Shown here: piece after piece, positions 16,434-25,086 of the stretch | Position numbering within the stretch: position 1 is the first letter of the stretch | Layout: every line of letters starts with the position of its first letter | Assembly (NCBI RefSeq): GCF_009650995.1 | Contig: NZ_WHVV01000006.1 | Coordinates: 62,001 to 126,000, forward strand | Length of the DNA: 64,000 nucleotides | DNA from: Sporosarcina cascadiensis | GTDB taxonomy: Bacteria; Bacillota; Bacilli; Bacillales_A; Planococcaceae | Direction of reading: 5' to 3' | Position numbers and translations under genes: made by a program | Notes under the pieces: generated by a model | What the model saw: the letters and a program-made list of their open reading frames with translations, nothing else | The model's database searches: none | What the model was told of the DNA's origin: nothing

Positions 16434-17975
16434 TTGAAAAAACTATGCGGTATGCTGCTGGCTTTGTTCATCGCAGCTTTTGTATTCCCACTGTCTTCTT
16501 TTGCCGCTGTATTCACAGATGTGTCAGACCAACATTCCGCCGCTGCAGAAATAAAATATTTAGCCGATAAAGGAATCCTTCTAGAAAAGCCGAATGAAAA
16601 ATATCGAGTCAATGATCCAATTACGCGCTTAGAAGCTTCTGCGATGATCCAGCGGGCACTTAATCTGCCGATGGAGAATCGTCCGAGTGTAGAATTGAGC
16701 GATATAAAAACTTCCCATCCTCACTATGCACTCATTGCGACGATGGTCGATGAAGGGATTTTCACAGGTAATCCCAAGCAGCAATTCCTGCCGGACGGCA
16801 ACTTAAAAAGAGGACAGATGGCTGCTGTTTTTGTTCGTGCATTTGACTTGAAAGGAAAGACCGATTATCGCTTCCGTGACGTGCCAAGTACATACTGGGC
16901 ACTCCCGGATATTCAGACATTGTCTGTCAAATCCATAACAACAGGCTTTCTCGATAATACTTTCAAGCCTAATCAATCGCTGACACGCGGACATTTTGCC
17001 GTGTTCCTTGCGCGAATTCTAGAACCGGAATTTACAGACACCCCCGCCTGCTATAAAGGGGATAATAGAGCACAGCAAATCATTAATGTTCCTGTTGCTA
17101 CGCTGTGGAAAACGCCTGGTGACAAGCGTCATGTTGATGCAGCTGCTGTCAGTAAAACACCGGATATCGCCAAGTGGCTGAAGGAAATGGATCTGCCTCA
17201 AAAACAATGGCTGGTAGGCAAGGTCGAAACACAGGCCCTTTACGGTCAGGAAGTAAAAGTATTGCAGACACATAAGGACTGGGTGCAAGTGGCTGTTCTG
17301 GATCAATCTTCACCGAAGAATGCAGCGGGTTATCCGGGGTGGATGCTGAAAAGTCATTTGACGACTGTCTATCCCAATTATTCATCATGCGAAAAGGCAA
17401 TGGTGAAAACGAAGACTGCTGTTTTATCACAGGATGAGAAAGGTCAAAAGCCTTTCCGTACGATTAGTTTTAATACCACGCTGCCGATTGTTGGAAAAGC
17501 GGGGAACCTCATGGCTGTTCAGACACCCGCTGACGGTGTGAAATACATCAACAAGAATACTGTCAAGACAGTGAACGCAAAAGGAACGATGCCGAAACCG
17601 ACAAAAGAGCAAATTATAGAAACGTCTAAAACTTTTGATGGATTGTCTTATCTATGGGCAGGCACTTCCGGTTTCGGCCTGGATTGCTCAGGATTTACGT
17701 ATTCCGTTTACCGCCAGCATGGCATAGACTTACCCAGAGATGCCTCTGTTCAAGCCGTTAACGGTTTGAAAGTGAATAAGAAAGATTTACAGGCGGGGGA
17801 TTTACTGTTCTTTGCATACAATAAAGGAAAAGGCACTGTACACCATGTGGGCATGTATATCGGCAATGGCCAAATGATTCACGCGCCGAATCCAAAACGG
17901 ACAGTAGAAATTGTACCGCTGACATTGGAACCGTATAAAACAGAATACGCCGGGGCACGCCGATACCTGCGTTAA
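16434..17975 (+). CDS. Secreted cell-wall hydrolase with three SLH domains and NlpC/P60 domain
   Basis: The 513-residue protein begins with a signal peptide (about 1-24, hydrophobic core LLALFIAAFVFPLSS). Three SLH modules follow (about 26-75, 85-135, 140-190; motifs VFTDVSDQHSAAAEIKYLADKGI and FRDVPSTYWALPDIQTL), which bind secondary wall polymers. The middle (about 200-385) contains SH3-like stretches. The C-terminus is an NlpC/P60 cysteine peptidase with Cys418 (GLDCSGF), His470/471 (HHVGMYIGNG) and His483 (IHAP), expected to cut D-Glu-gamma-diamino-acid bonds in peptidoglycan. TTG 16434 is the start, with only a weak GGAAGTG site. Transcribed alone. Confidence 0.9.
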   Translation: MKKLCGMLLALFIAAFVFPLSSFAAVFTDVSDQHSAAAEIKYLADKGILLEKPNEKYRVNDPITRLEASAMIQRALNLPMENRPSVELSDIKTSHPHYALIATMVDEGIFTGNPKQQFLPDGNLKRGQMAAVFVRAFDLKGKTDYRFRDVPSTYWALPDIQTLSVKSITTGFLDNTFKPNQSLTRGHFAVFLARILEPEFTDTPACYKGDNRAQQIINVPVATLWKTPGDKRHVDAAAVSKTPDIAKWLKEMDLPQKQWLVGKVETQALYGQEVKVLQTHKDWVQVAVLDQSSPKNAAGYPGWMLKSHLTTVYPNYSSCEKAMVKTKTAVLSQDEKGQKPFRTISFNTTLPIVGKAGNLMAVQTPADGVKYINKNTVKTVNAKGTMPKPTKEQIIETSKTFDGLSYLWAGTSGFGLDCSGFTYSVYRQHGIDLPRDASVQAVNGLKVNKKDLQAGDLLFFAYNKGKGTVHHVGMYIGNGQMIHAPNPKRTVEIVPLTLEPYKTEYAGARRYLR

Positions 17976-18363
17976 AGAAAATATTTTGATTTAATAAATA
18001 TTATCAAGCTGGTTAGTTCACTATCATGTAATTAATAAAGAAGTACAATCATACATCCTTGCGCTGTTTTAAATGGTAGCCGTGGAGGAAGATATGAATA
18101 AGTGCTTCTTTTTTTATGTTTTGAATTACTTTTTAAATTTAAAAATTGTAATAGAAGAGTTTGCAATTGAAACTACACAGTGCTGCAACTTGACATGTGG
18201 CCTCAATGGGCAAGAATACCAAGCTAATAAGTCAGCTATATTAATGGCTAACTTTGCTTGCTGCGTAGCTATTCACTTAAATTTGCAACGCCAATTTGAG
18301 TTGTAAAACTGTGTATTTTCATTTTGCACTATACAATTTTAGTGGAAAACTCAGTATTATAAT
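17976..18363. other. AT-rich region with one doubtful ORF
   Basis: No confident gene. The start of the accessory island probably lies here, since composition becomes clearly AT-rich from about 17,980. Confidence 0.4.
18094..18306 (+). CDS. Doubtful small ORF (70 aa)
   Basis: ATG 18094 is preceded by a good ribosome site, GGAGGAAGAT. The peptide has an N-terminal hydrophobic run and then IETTQCCNLTC, which looks like the first two cysteines of a radical-SAM CxxxCxxC loop but lacks the third. The rest is Cys/Ala-rich and unlike any family I know. It may be a remnant or a chance frame. Confidence 0.22.
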   Translation: MNKCFFFYVLNYFLNLKIVIEEFAIETTQCCNLTCGLNGQEYQANKSAILMANFACCVAIHLNLQRQFEL

Positions 18364-18890
18364 AAAGGAATCGAAGAACGATTTTCGCGTCCCTAGTTGA
18401 CCTATCATACGATGGATGCTGTATACGATTTCGAAACGAATTACGAACAGGTTCATCGCGTGGGTCATCGATCAATCATTGCCTACAAACTAAGAAATGA
18501 ACCAGAGCCTATAGATTTTCATGAACATTTTGCGCTGGCTTGTTTTCATGAGTATCCGTAAGGTTATAATGCCAACTATGAAACGTCGATATATACGTAC
18601 CCGATAGAATGCAAGGAATGTTTGCTCGCAAACGAGGGTATCTGCCTGAAAGTATACAAAGTCAAATTCACCACTGATCTGCGGAGATATACGGCACTAG
18701 CTCGCGGCTCTAGTGCTTTGAAAAAGTTTTTTAATTGCAGAACTGCCGTTGAACGCGTCAATGCTTGAAAGACTTTTCCAGCTGACCAATGTACATTATC
18801 GCACAGGAAAACGGGCAAATGTTCATTTCGACTTATTAGCCCTAATATTATAACGCTTCTAAGCTCCTACTGATCGAATCAATGTCTAGT
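18364..18890 (+). pseudogene. Decayed DDE transposase (C-terminal part)
   Basis: Read in one frame from 18364, the DNA gives EQVHRVGHRSIIAYKLRNEP, ECKECLLANEGICLKVYKVK, and RGSSALKKFFNCRTAVERVN, which are the C-terminal blocks of a transposase common in Bacillales, including the Cys-rich region and the catalytic-Glu region TAVERVN. The frame is broken by TAG at 18394, TAA at 18559 and a frameshift near 18766, after which FQLTNVHYRTGKRANVHFDL continues in another frame; a second shift near 18850 precedes YNASKL. The N-terminal half is missing. No terminal inverted repeats were identified. It is an inactive relic next to the defence-like operon. Confidence 0.8.
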
Positions 18891-19307
18891 TATCATTGTT
18901 TCAAGCTGCATGATTTCTTTTTTTGAAATACAATTTGCCAATTCGGCCCTTGTTTGTGTTTTTTAAAAGAGCAATTCTGAAATTGACTCATGTGTGAAAA
19001 AATAGAAACAAACTAGTTAACTCAATCCAAAAAAACTTATAGCTAAAAGATTTAGCTAACGAAAATGAGATGAAAGTCATAATGCTATGATATAATTGAA
19101 CGAGTATTTGCAGTGTTTCTATTGTAAGTATATTGAATCATTGATATTGTGTTGAATTGAAGGATAAATTGCATTTTATCAGTTAAATTAGAGTGTTTAG
19201 TTTATTTAATTAGCTAAAGTAAACTATTGTATTATATTTTCTGAAGTTTATTAAGCCAGTAGGCAAGTCTTTGTCAGTTTCATAGTAAAAGGATGGGGGG
19301 TATATTC
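18891..19307. other. AT-rich upstream region of the McrBC-like operon
   Basis: No gene seen. TATAAT at 19091-19096 could be a -10 box but lacks a good -35. Two small inverted repeats stand out: TAGCTAAAAGATTTAGCTA near 19040 and TAGTTTA ... TAAACTA at about 19198-19226, either of which could be an operator. Confidence 0.35.
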
Positions 19308-20726
19308 ATGAGTGAAATGGATATTTTTGTAGAATTAATCAATGATCAGGAAGCAGACAGGATATTAAAATTTTATGGGGAAACGTTAGTTGGAACTAGA
19401 AATAAAAAGGCTTCGTTAACTCAAAAAAAACAATATATAAAAAGAATTTTCAAATCAAACACACCAAATATGATAAAGAAAAGGATGAAAGGTAGTCGTG
19501 AACCCTTTTATAATTATATTCAATCATATAAGTCTTCAGAACTTGTTAAAGAAAATAACTTCCTAGAGACAGTAATCTTCCTAAATGAAGTAAATAGTGA
19601 AATTCCCAATCATGTTAAATTTGTCATACTGTTTTTAAATTTCCCTGAAGAAACCAAACAGAAGTTTGATATTATACAAGAAAATATAAAGGAAAGAAAA
19701 TATCCTTTTAATTTTAATGAGAGTTTCGAAGACTCTACCGAATTAAAGGCATTTTTTAGAAAATCGAGGAGCTTTATAGGCGAAAAAGCTCCACGAAACA
19801 TAGTAGATAATGTTTTAGAAATTCTAACAGAACAAGAAAAAGATCTTTTGAAAAAATGTGAAGATGAATTAGAAAACTATGACATTCTTTCTTACTACAA
19901 CAATATAGAATATTTCAAAGAGAAGTATAATTTGATTTTTTCTAATGCAGCCTATATTCTTACCCACGATAAAGAAGATAATGACATCCTGATGCTTCTG
20001 GCAGTTGAGCTGTTATATGATTTATTAAAATTAAAGCATCAAATAAAAGAGAAACTTTTTAAAGAGGAAGATGAAAAGTTTAAAGAAGAACTATTAAACA
20101 TTAAAATTGATAAGAAGAAAAAAGAAAAAGAAAATGAAAGAAAGATATCACTTTTACTTACGGATTTTTCTAAAGAAAGAAGAATTTTAACAAGCACTAT
20201 TAATGAAAAAGATAGACATTTAAAACAGCTAGCAATAAGTGAAGAAAATTTGAAAAGGGAAAGAAATAAACTAGAACAAACGCTTATTTCACAAAAAGAA
20301 GAAGAAAAGACAAAAAGGGAAGAGACAGAGAGGATAATCGATAAATTGTCAAAAGAACTAGAGTCAGTGAATGAGGTTAGGAAAGAAAACAAGATTATGA
20401 TGACGAATAATTCTTCAAAAGTTAAACACAATTGGGGAATAATTTGTGCAATCAATTATGAATTAACAAAAGAAATATACCCTGAATTAGACATAATTTA
20501 TTATAAAAATAAACGAGAGGTAAAAGAGATACTTGTTAATAATCAGCTATCTACAATCTATCTGTTAATAAATGGACTCCCGACTGCAGAACTTAATAAT
20601 ATTAAAGAAAAGATAACTTCAAGTGAAAAAGAGTACAAAGTAATAGATTTCAATAATTTTAAAGAATTTCTAGATTGGATTGGGTATATGAAAACAATCG
20701 AAAGGAAAGTGTATAGTAATGGATAA
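19308..20726 (+). CDS. Coiled-coil protein, first gene of McrBC-like operon
   Basis: The 472-residue protein is mostly helical. Residues 1-240 form an unrecognised domain. About 240-365 is a long, Lys/Glu-rich coiled coil (for example DKKKKEKENERKISLLL and EENLKRERNKLEQ). The last ~100 residues have an alternating strand/helix pattern (GIICAI, LDIIYY, TIYLLI, EYKVIDF) suggesting a small Rossmann-like domain. ATG 19308 is chosen because a G-rich site (GGATGGGGGG) precedes it. Its stop overlaps the next start by 8 bp. It is probably a regulatory or target-recognition subunit of the NTPase/nuclease pair; coiled coils occur in CoCoNuT-type McrBC relatives. Very AT-rich. Function not known. Confidence 0.75.
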   Translation: MSEMDIFVELINDQEADRILKFYGETLVGTRNKKASLTQKKQYIKRIFKSNTPNMIKKRMKGSREPFYNYIQSYKSSELVKENNFLETVIFLNEVNSEIPNHVKFVILFLNFPEETKQKFDIIQENIKERKYPFNFNESFEDSTELKAFFRKSRSFIGEKAPRNIVDNVLEILTEQEKDLLKKCEDELENYDILSYYNNIEYFKEKYNLIFSNAAYILTHDKEDNDILMLLAVELLYDLLKLKHQIKEKLFKEEDEKFKEELLNIKIDKKKKEKENERKISLLLTDFSKERRILTSTINEKDRHLKQLAISEENLKRERNKLEQTLISQKEEEKTKREETERIIDKLSKELESVNEVRKENKIMMTNNSSKVKHNWGIICAINYELTKEIYPELDIIYYKNKREVKEILVNNQLSTIYLLINGLPTAELNNIKEKITSSEKEYKVIDFNNFKEFLDWIGYMKTIERKVYSNG

Positions 20727-22716
20727 AATATATCAAGAAAATGAATTAGCGCAAATTAAAGAAAATTATATAGTAGGTACACTAGCAACTGAAGAAGATA
20801 ATATACCGTGGCTTGGTGATACTAGGGAGCCAGTTACATACTCTGCAAAAATGAATGATGTGATTTTCTTTGTTAAACCCCTAAGCCAAGAACCTAAAAA
20901 TATGATAAGTTTGCATGACAATATAAATAAGCCTGATCTTTACGTTGGTTTTAGTAATAGAAGTATCAGTAACTTGCCATTTAATTTTAGAAATAAAAAT
21001 GTTGATGAGCAAGTTCAAGATATAAAAGATTTATTAATGGAGAAGTTGCTGGTTTTTAAACCTGTCCTAACTCAAAAACTTAATACTAGTCACAAGAATA
21101 TAGAAGATCTAACGCCAGAGGGTGACCTTAAACAAAATATGAGATACTACTCAATACCTAATTTAGATATTGATTCTAACGAGTTGGAAACCAAGCTGAA
21201 ACATGAAGAACCTATATTTTTTGAAAGATATAATCATGCTATGCCCGCTCCGCTATTCATTTTAACCAAAGATAATTACATATTCGGAAATATTAAGGAA
21301 GATCAATGGAGACTTGATCCTTCGTTCAATCATTCGAGCCGTGTCATAATATCGCCAAAAACTATAAAGCGTGTCAAAATTGAAGAAATTGAGAAAAAAA
21401 AATACATTGGATCCAACCGAGAAAGAGTAGTCTTCTTCGAAGATGAATTCATAGATACAACAATAGCTGATAGACTTGATTCTGAAGGAGTTACGTTAGA
21501 CGATGTTAAAAATGAACTAGATCAGCAAATTGAAGATAAAAATCCAAGTGATGTAATTATAAAAGCCTCTGAAATTAACTCTATTCATGAAATAACATTT
21601 CTAAAGGACTTAGAATTGAAAGCCAAATCACGCAACCTTATTTACAGTAGAAGAGACTTACTTAATTTTCATACAAGTATTAAGTCTAGTGTCATGACTA
21701 TTCTTTCTGGACAGAGCGGTATAGGAAAAACTAAATTAGCTACTTTATATGCTGAAGGATTAGGGTTGAGCAGGCTTAGTAAAAATATGCTCATTATTCC
21801 TATTTCGCCTGCGTATACTGAGCCAGCTGATATTCTGGGATACTTAAACCCGTCAACAGGGCTATATATGCCTTCTGAAACAGGATTAATAGATTTTTTG
21901 AACCATGCTGAAAGAAATGAAAACCAAGTTCATTTTTTAATTATGGATGAAATGAACTTAAGCCAAATAGAATTTTACTTTGCACCATTTATTTCTTTAT
22001 TAGAATTAGATGAAACAGAAAGATTTTTACAATTGTATAGTGAAAATTCTATTTGCCATAACAATCAAATTTATAAAAGTAGTATACAGCTAAAAGATAA
22101 CCTAGTCATCGTTGGGACTATGAATACTGATGAAACTACTAAAGACCTCTCAGATAGGCTGCTGGATAGATCAAATATAGTTGTTCTAGAAAAAATGACA
22201 TTTTCAGAAATTGAAAGTGAGATAAATAAAAAGGATGTTTTGAGTAAAGAGAATACTGGGGCTGAGCAAGCATACGGAGAATTGTTTATGTCCTGGAAGA
22301 GTATAGGGGAGAGTTGGAATGCTTTTAATAGAGAAGAACTTTCTTTTTTTGATGAAGTGGACAATTGTATATCAAGTGTAGATCCATTGAAGGGATTCTC
22401 AATCCGTAGCCTAATTAAAATGGGTTCTTATTTAAATAATTTACCAAGCGATGAAAACAATGACTTTAAACTAGATCGAAGGATAGCAGTAGATTTATTC
22501 ATTAAACAAAGAGTTATAACTAAAATTAGAGGGTCCCTGGAAGAGTATGAAACATTAATAGGAACATTTGGTTCAAACGAAAGTGAAATGATTGAAGGAG
22601 AACTATATGAATTATTTGATACTGATAGGGCTAAAATAATTAGTAATTTTGAATTTACTAAAGTAGAGTTAGTTAGAAAAGCAAGGGAGCTTGGAATTAA
22701 TGGCTATGCAACCTGA
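20719..22716 (+). CDS. McrB-like AAA+ NTPase
   Basis: A 665-residue protein. The C-terminal half is an AAA+ motor of the McrB clade: Walker A GQSGIGKTKL (Lys337, Thr338), PADILGYLNPSTGLY, Walker B FLIMDEMNLSQ (Asp410, Glu411), and VGTMNTDETT (465-474) at the place of the McrB GTP-specificity motif MNxxD, followed by LSDRLLDRSN. McrB proteins form GTP-driven hexamers that activate the McrC nuclease. The N-terminal ~300 residues match no modified-base reader I know and would be the specificity part. RBS AGGAAAG; overlaps both neighbours. Very AT-rich, like the whole operon. Confidence 0.88.
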   Translation: MDKIYQENELAQIKENYIVGTLATEEDNIPWLGDTREPVTYSAKMNDVIFFVKPLSQEPKNMISLHDNINKPDLYVGFSNRSISNLPFNFRNKNVDEQVQDIKDLLMEKLLVFKPVLTQKLNTSHKNIEDLTPEGDLKQNMRYYSIPNLDIDSNELETKLKHEEPIFFERYNHAMPAPLFILTKDNYIFGNIKEDQWRLDPSFNHSSRVIISPKTIKRVKIEEIEKKKYIGSNRERVVFFEDEFIDTTIADRLDSEGVTLDDVKNELDQQIEDKNPSDVIIKASEINSIHEITFLKDLELKAKSRNLIYSRRDLLNFHTSIKSSVMTILSGQSGIGKTKLATLYAEGLGLSRLSKNMLIIPISPAYTEPADILGYLNPSTGLYMPSETGLIDFLNHAERNENQVHFLIMDEMNLSQIEFYFAPFISLLELDETERFLQLYSENSICHNNQIYKSSIQLKDNLVIVGTMNTDETTKDLSDRLLDRSNIVVLEKMTFSEIESEINKKDVLSKENTGAEQAYGELFMSWKSIGESWNAFNREELSFFDEVDNCISSVDPLKGFSIRSLIKMGSYLNNLPSDENNDFKLDRRIAVDLFIKQRVITKIRGSLEEYETLIGTFGSNESEMIEGELYELFDTDRAKIISNFEFTKVELVRKARELGINGYAT

Positions 22717-24541
22717 AGTCGTATTCACTATTTACCCACATTATCAGAAACCTATTGAAAAGAAAGCCGTATTAGGTGAGAAAGGAACTGTTTTTTCTGG
22801 GATAAGTATTACTGAATATCAGAAAGTCGATGTGAAATTAATATGTCCAGAGGATCAAGAAGCAATATTGAATATACAGACAAGTGAGTCAGACGAAGTA
22901 ATAAAAATAAACCCCGATAGCAATTCAACTAATATTATGAGTGGCGGTAGTTCTGAATATATGTTAGTCCCGGGTCATTATAGATTTGAAGTACTTTCTA
23001 AAAAGAAAAAATTTAATGCTTATTACACTATTCGGGCAAATAACTTTTCAGATGAGGCGCTCTTAAATTTAAGACAATACGCGGAAAGCTTACTTAAAGG
23101 ATTGTCACAAGACTTAATTAGGCAAAGGTCTGGCATGGTAAAGAATGACGTGGATTTTAATCCTGGTTTAATGATGCTTTTCCGTTTTATAAAGGAAAGT
23201 AGCCAAACGGTATTTGGCTATTTAGATTTAATAGCTAAAAATCCAATAACAGAATTATTCGGAGAATATAAAGTTATGAATGTACCAAGCAAACTTAATA
23301 GCAAAAACTTCAAATGGCAAGCACAAAAAGGAACAAGAAAAAATACAAGTCTTAATTTACCCGATAAGTATTATATAAAACACGCAAAATTGTCGTCTGA
23401 ATGTAATGAAAATACATGGATGTCCTATATTATAGAATACTTTATTCGTTGCTTAAGAAAATTAGAAATGAGTTTTCAAAATGAGATAAATAACATCGCT
23501 CTTAAAATAATGAATCAAGAAAGTATGGTAAAAGAAAATGAAGAAATAATAAATAAATGGTCGAATAAATACGGCTATAAAGATACTATTAGGAGACTCA
23601 GAATAAAAGAGGAAAGAATAAATAAAACCATCGGTATTATGGAAATAGAGCGATTAAAATACTTGGAATATAAGTATGAAATACAAAAATTATCGAGAAG
23701 TTTTGCTAGTTATCAACAAAATGAGTGCTTTAATAACAAATCATTTCAAAAACCTATTAAAGTTTCTCAAAAATTATTAAAAGACTTTAGATATAAACAG
23801 ATTTATACGACATACAAAGAGTTAATAAGAATGAACTCAAAACAGTCTAATTTGAAGTTTTCAGGCGTGCAATTTAGAAAGACATGGCAACTATTTGAAT
23901 ATTATAATTTAGGATTAGCCATAAGTATATTAATAGAAAATCAGTACAATTGGGTATCGGGCTGGTTAGCTGATAAAGATAACCCACATCAACACATAGG
24001 CATACTACCACCAAATACTATAATGCGATTTGAGAAAGAAAACAGTGATCACTTTATAGAAGTCGCATATGACACTGAAATTGCAACAACAATTGATGAT
24101 AAAAATAAAAGTTGTTATTTTACAAGTACTGGTAGAAGACCGGATATTCGTATAACTATATTTTTAAAAAACGGCGCTTTATTTTCAGATAAGTGTGGTT
24201 TAATAATAGAGTCGAAATGTCGACGGCATAACTATTTGATTAATCAAAACATCGATCCAGACGTTAAAATTCAATTAAGTGATTTTAGAAGATTGGAGTA
24301 CTTTGACTCGAATTCGGAAGAAAAGAGTAAGAATCCAGTCAAAACACCAATCGATAAAGTTATAGTCCTATACCCCAAACAAAATGGGAAGAAGCCTGTT
24401 GAGTTAGATCATATTTATAGAGAGAGTATGGTCTATATACAAGTAGAACCTAGTGATCAAAATAGCACTGAAGAGTCTTTTGGTTTCTTTAATCTAAAAA
24501 AACACATTGACGAGTTTTTATTACAAACAGAGGAGGAGTAA
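22700..24541 (+). CDS. McrC-like protein: DUF2357 domain plus PD-(D/E)XK nuclease
   Basis: The 613-residue protein follows the McrB-like gene with a 17-bp overlap; ATG 22700 has AAGGGAG upstream. The N-terminal and middle parts resemble the DUF2357 region of McrC relatives, which inserts into the McrB ring. Residues 280-350 are charged and helical. The C-terminus carries the nuclease core: GRRPDIRITI with Asp482, then GLIIESKCR with Glu504 and Lys506, the D...ExK arrangement of restriction-type nucleases. It is expected to cut DNA (or RNA in some relatives) when driven by the NTPase. The active site looks intact. Substrate unknown. Confidence 0.85.
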   Translation: MAMQPEVVFTIYPHYQKPIEKKAVLGEKGTVFSGISITEYQKVDVKLICPEDQEAILNIQTSESDEVIKINPDSNSTNIMSGGSSEYMLVPGHYRFEVLSKKKKFNAYYTIRANNFSDEALLNLRQYAESLLKGLSQDLIRQRSGMVKNDVDFNPGLMMLFRFIKESSQTVFGYLDLIAKNPITELFGEYKVMNVPSKLNSKNFKWQAQKGTRKNTSLNLPDKYYIKHAKLSSECNENTWMSYIIEYFIRCLRKLEMSFQNEINNIALKIMNQESMVKENEEIINKWSNKYGYKDTIRRLRIKEERINKTIGIMEIERLKYLEYKYEIQKLSRSFASYQQNECFNNKSFQKPIKVSQKLLKDFRYKQIYTTYKELIRMNSKQSNLKFSGVQFRKTWQLFEYYNLGLAISILIENQYNWVSGWLADKDNPHQHIGILPPNTIMRFEKENSDHFIEVAYDTEIATTIDDKNKSCYFTSTGRRPDIRITIFLKNGALFSDKCGLIIESKCRRHNYLINQNIDPDVKIQLSDFRRLEYFDSNSEEKSKNPVKTPIDKVIVLYPKQNGKKPVELDHIYRESMVYIQVEPSDQNSTEESFGFFNLKKHIDEFLLQTEEE

Positions 24542-24542
24542 A

Positions 24543-24941
24543 ATGTATAATAAGGAAAAAGAAATTCAGAAGATACTAAAGGGGAAATTTATGCTCGGAC
24601 CTAAATTATTAATGAATGCCGATTTAACTGGAATAAACTATTTCTCTGGCGATGAACAGTCAGCCTACTATGAGTTGTATGGGAATACATCTATTTTTCA
24701 CTTGATAATTATTCAGCCATCTAAGACCCTATTTACCAATCAATATGTTGGAAAAAACTTTTTATTATTTTTATTATTAGAAGATGAAAAAGTTAGAGGC
24801 GGTTTTTTACTACTAAATGAAGTAAACTTATTAAATGAATTTAAAAGGGTTTTTTCTTATTTAAATACCGAGCAAGTTGAGGAGTTAAATACTCTATGGA
24901 ACAGTACTGTTTCAGCCCATTATAAAAAATTGAGTAATTAA
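24543..24941 (+). CDS. Small fourth gene of the McrBC-like operon, unknown
   Basis: ATG 24543 lies 1 bp after the nuclease stop with GAGGAGGAG as ribosome site, so it is certainly co-expressed. The 132-residue product is soluble, with hydrophobic strands in the centre (FHLIIIQPSK, NFLLFLLLEDEKVRGGFLLL) and a helical C-terminus; a compact alpha/beta fold is likely. No motif or catalytic residues are recognised. The position suggests an accessory or immunity/regulatory subunit. A hairpin follows about 75 bp downstream. Confidence 0.7.
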   Translation: MYNKEKEIQKILKGKFMLGPKLLMNADLTGINYFSGDEQSAYYELYGNTSIFHLIIIQPSKTLFTNQYVGKNFLLFLLLEDEKVRGGFLLLNEVNLLNEFKRVFSYLNTEQVEELNTLWNSTVSAHYKKLSN

Positions 24942-25010
24942 AGATATCTGACTTATTTTTTGAATGCGTTTTATACGACTCATTATACGTTGAACCAAAC
25001 ATTGTAGAAA

Positions 25011-25078
25011 GGAAAAACTTGCGCACAAAGGATACTGAATGGAAAATTGTAGCGGTCAGGTATCCTTTGTGTGCAAGT
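25011..25078 (-). terminator. Large stem-loop terminator between the operon and the lipoprotein gene
   Basis: ACTTGCGCACAAAGGATAC (from 25017) pairs with GTATCCTTTGTGTGCAAGT (to 25078) with one mismatch, giving a 19-23 bp stem and a 17-nt loop. On the minus strand it is followed by five T residues, so it ends the lipoprotein transcript; it can also stop the defence operon from the other side. Confidence 0.75.
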
Positions 25079-25086
25079 GCAAGGGA

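Noticed and set aside
20039-20455. 138-codon minus-strand frame rich in Ser, Leu and Phe
   Set aside because: It is the antisense shadow of the Lys/Glu-rich coiled coil; it has no ribosome site and its composition is explained by reading AAA/GAA codons backwards.
19308-24941. Operon considered as BREX, Zorya or type I restriction
   Set aside because: No methyltransferase, PglZ, ZorA/ZorB-type motor or HsdS-like protein is present; the AAA+ and nuclease motifs fit McrB/McrC.
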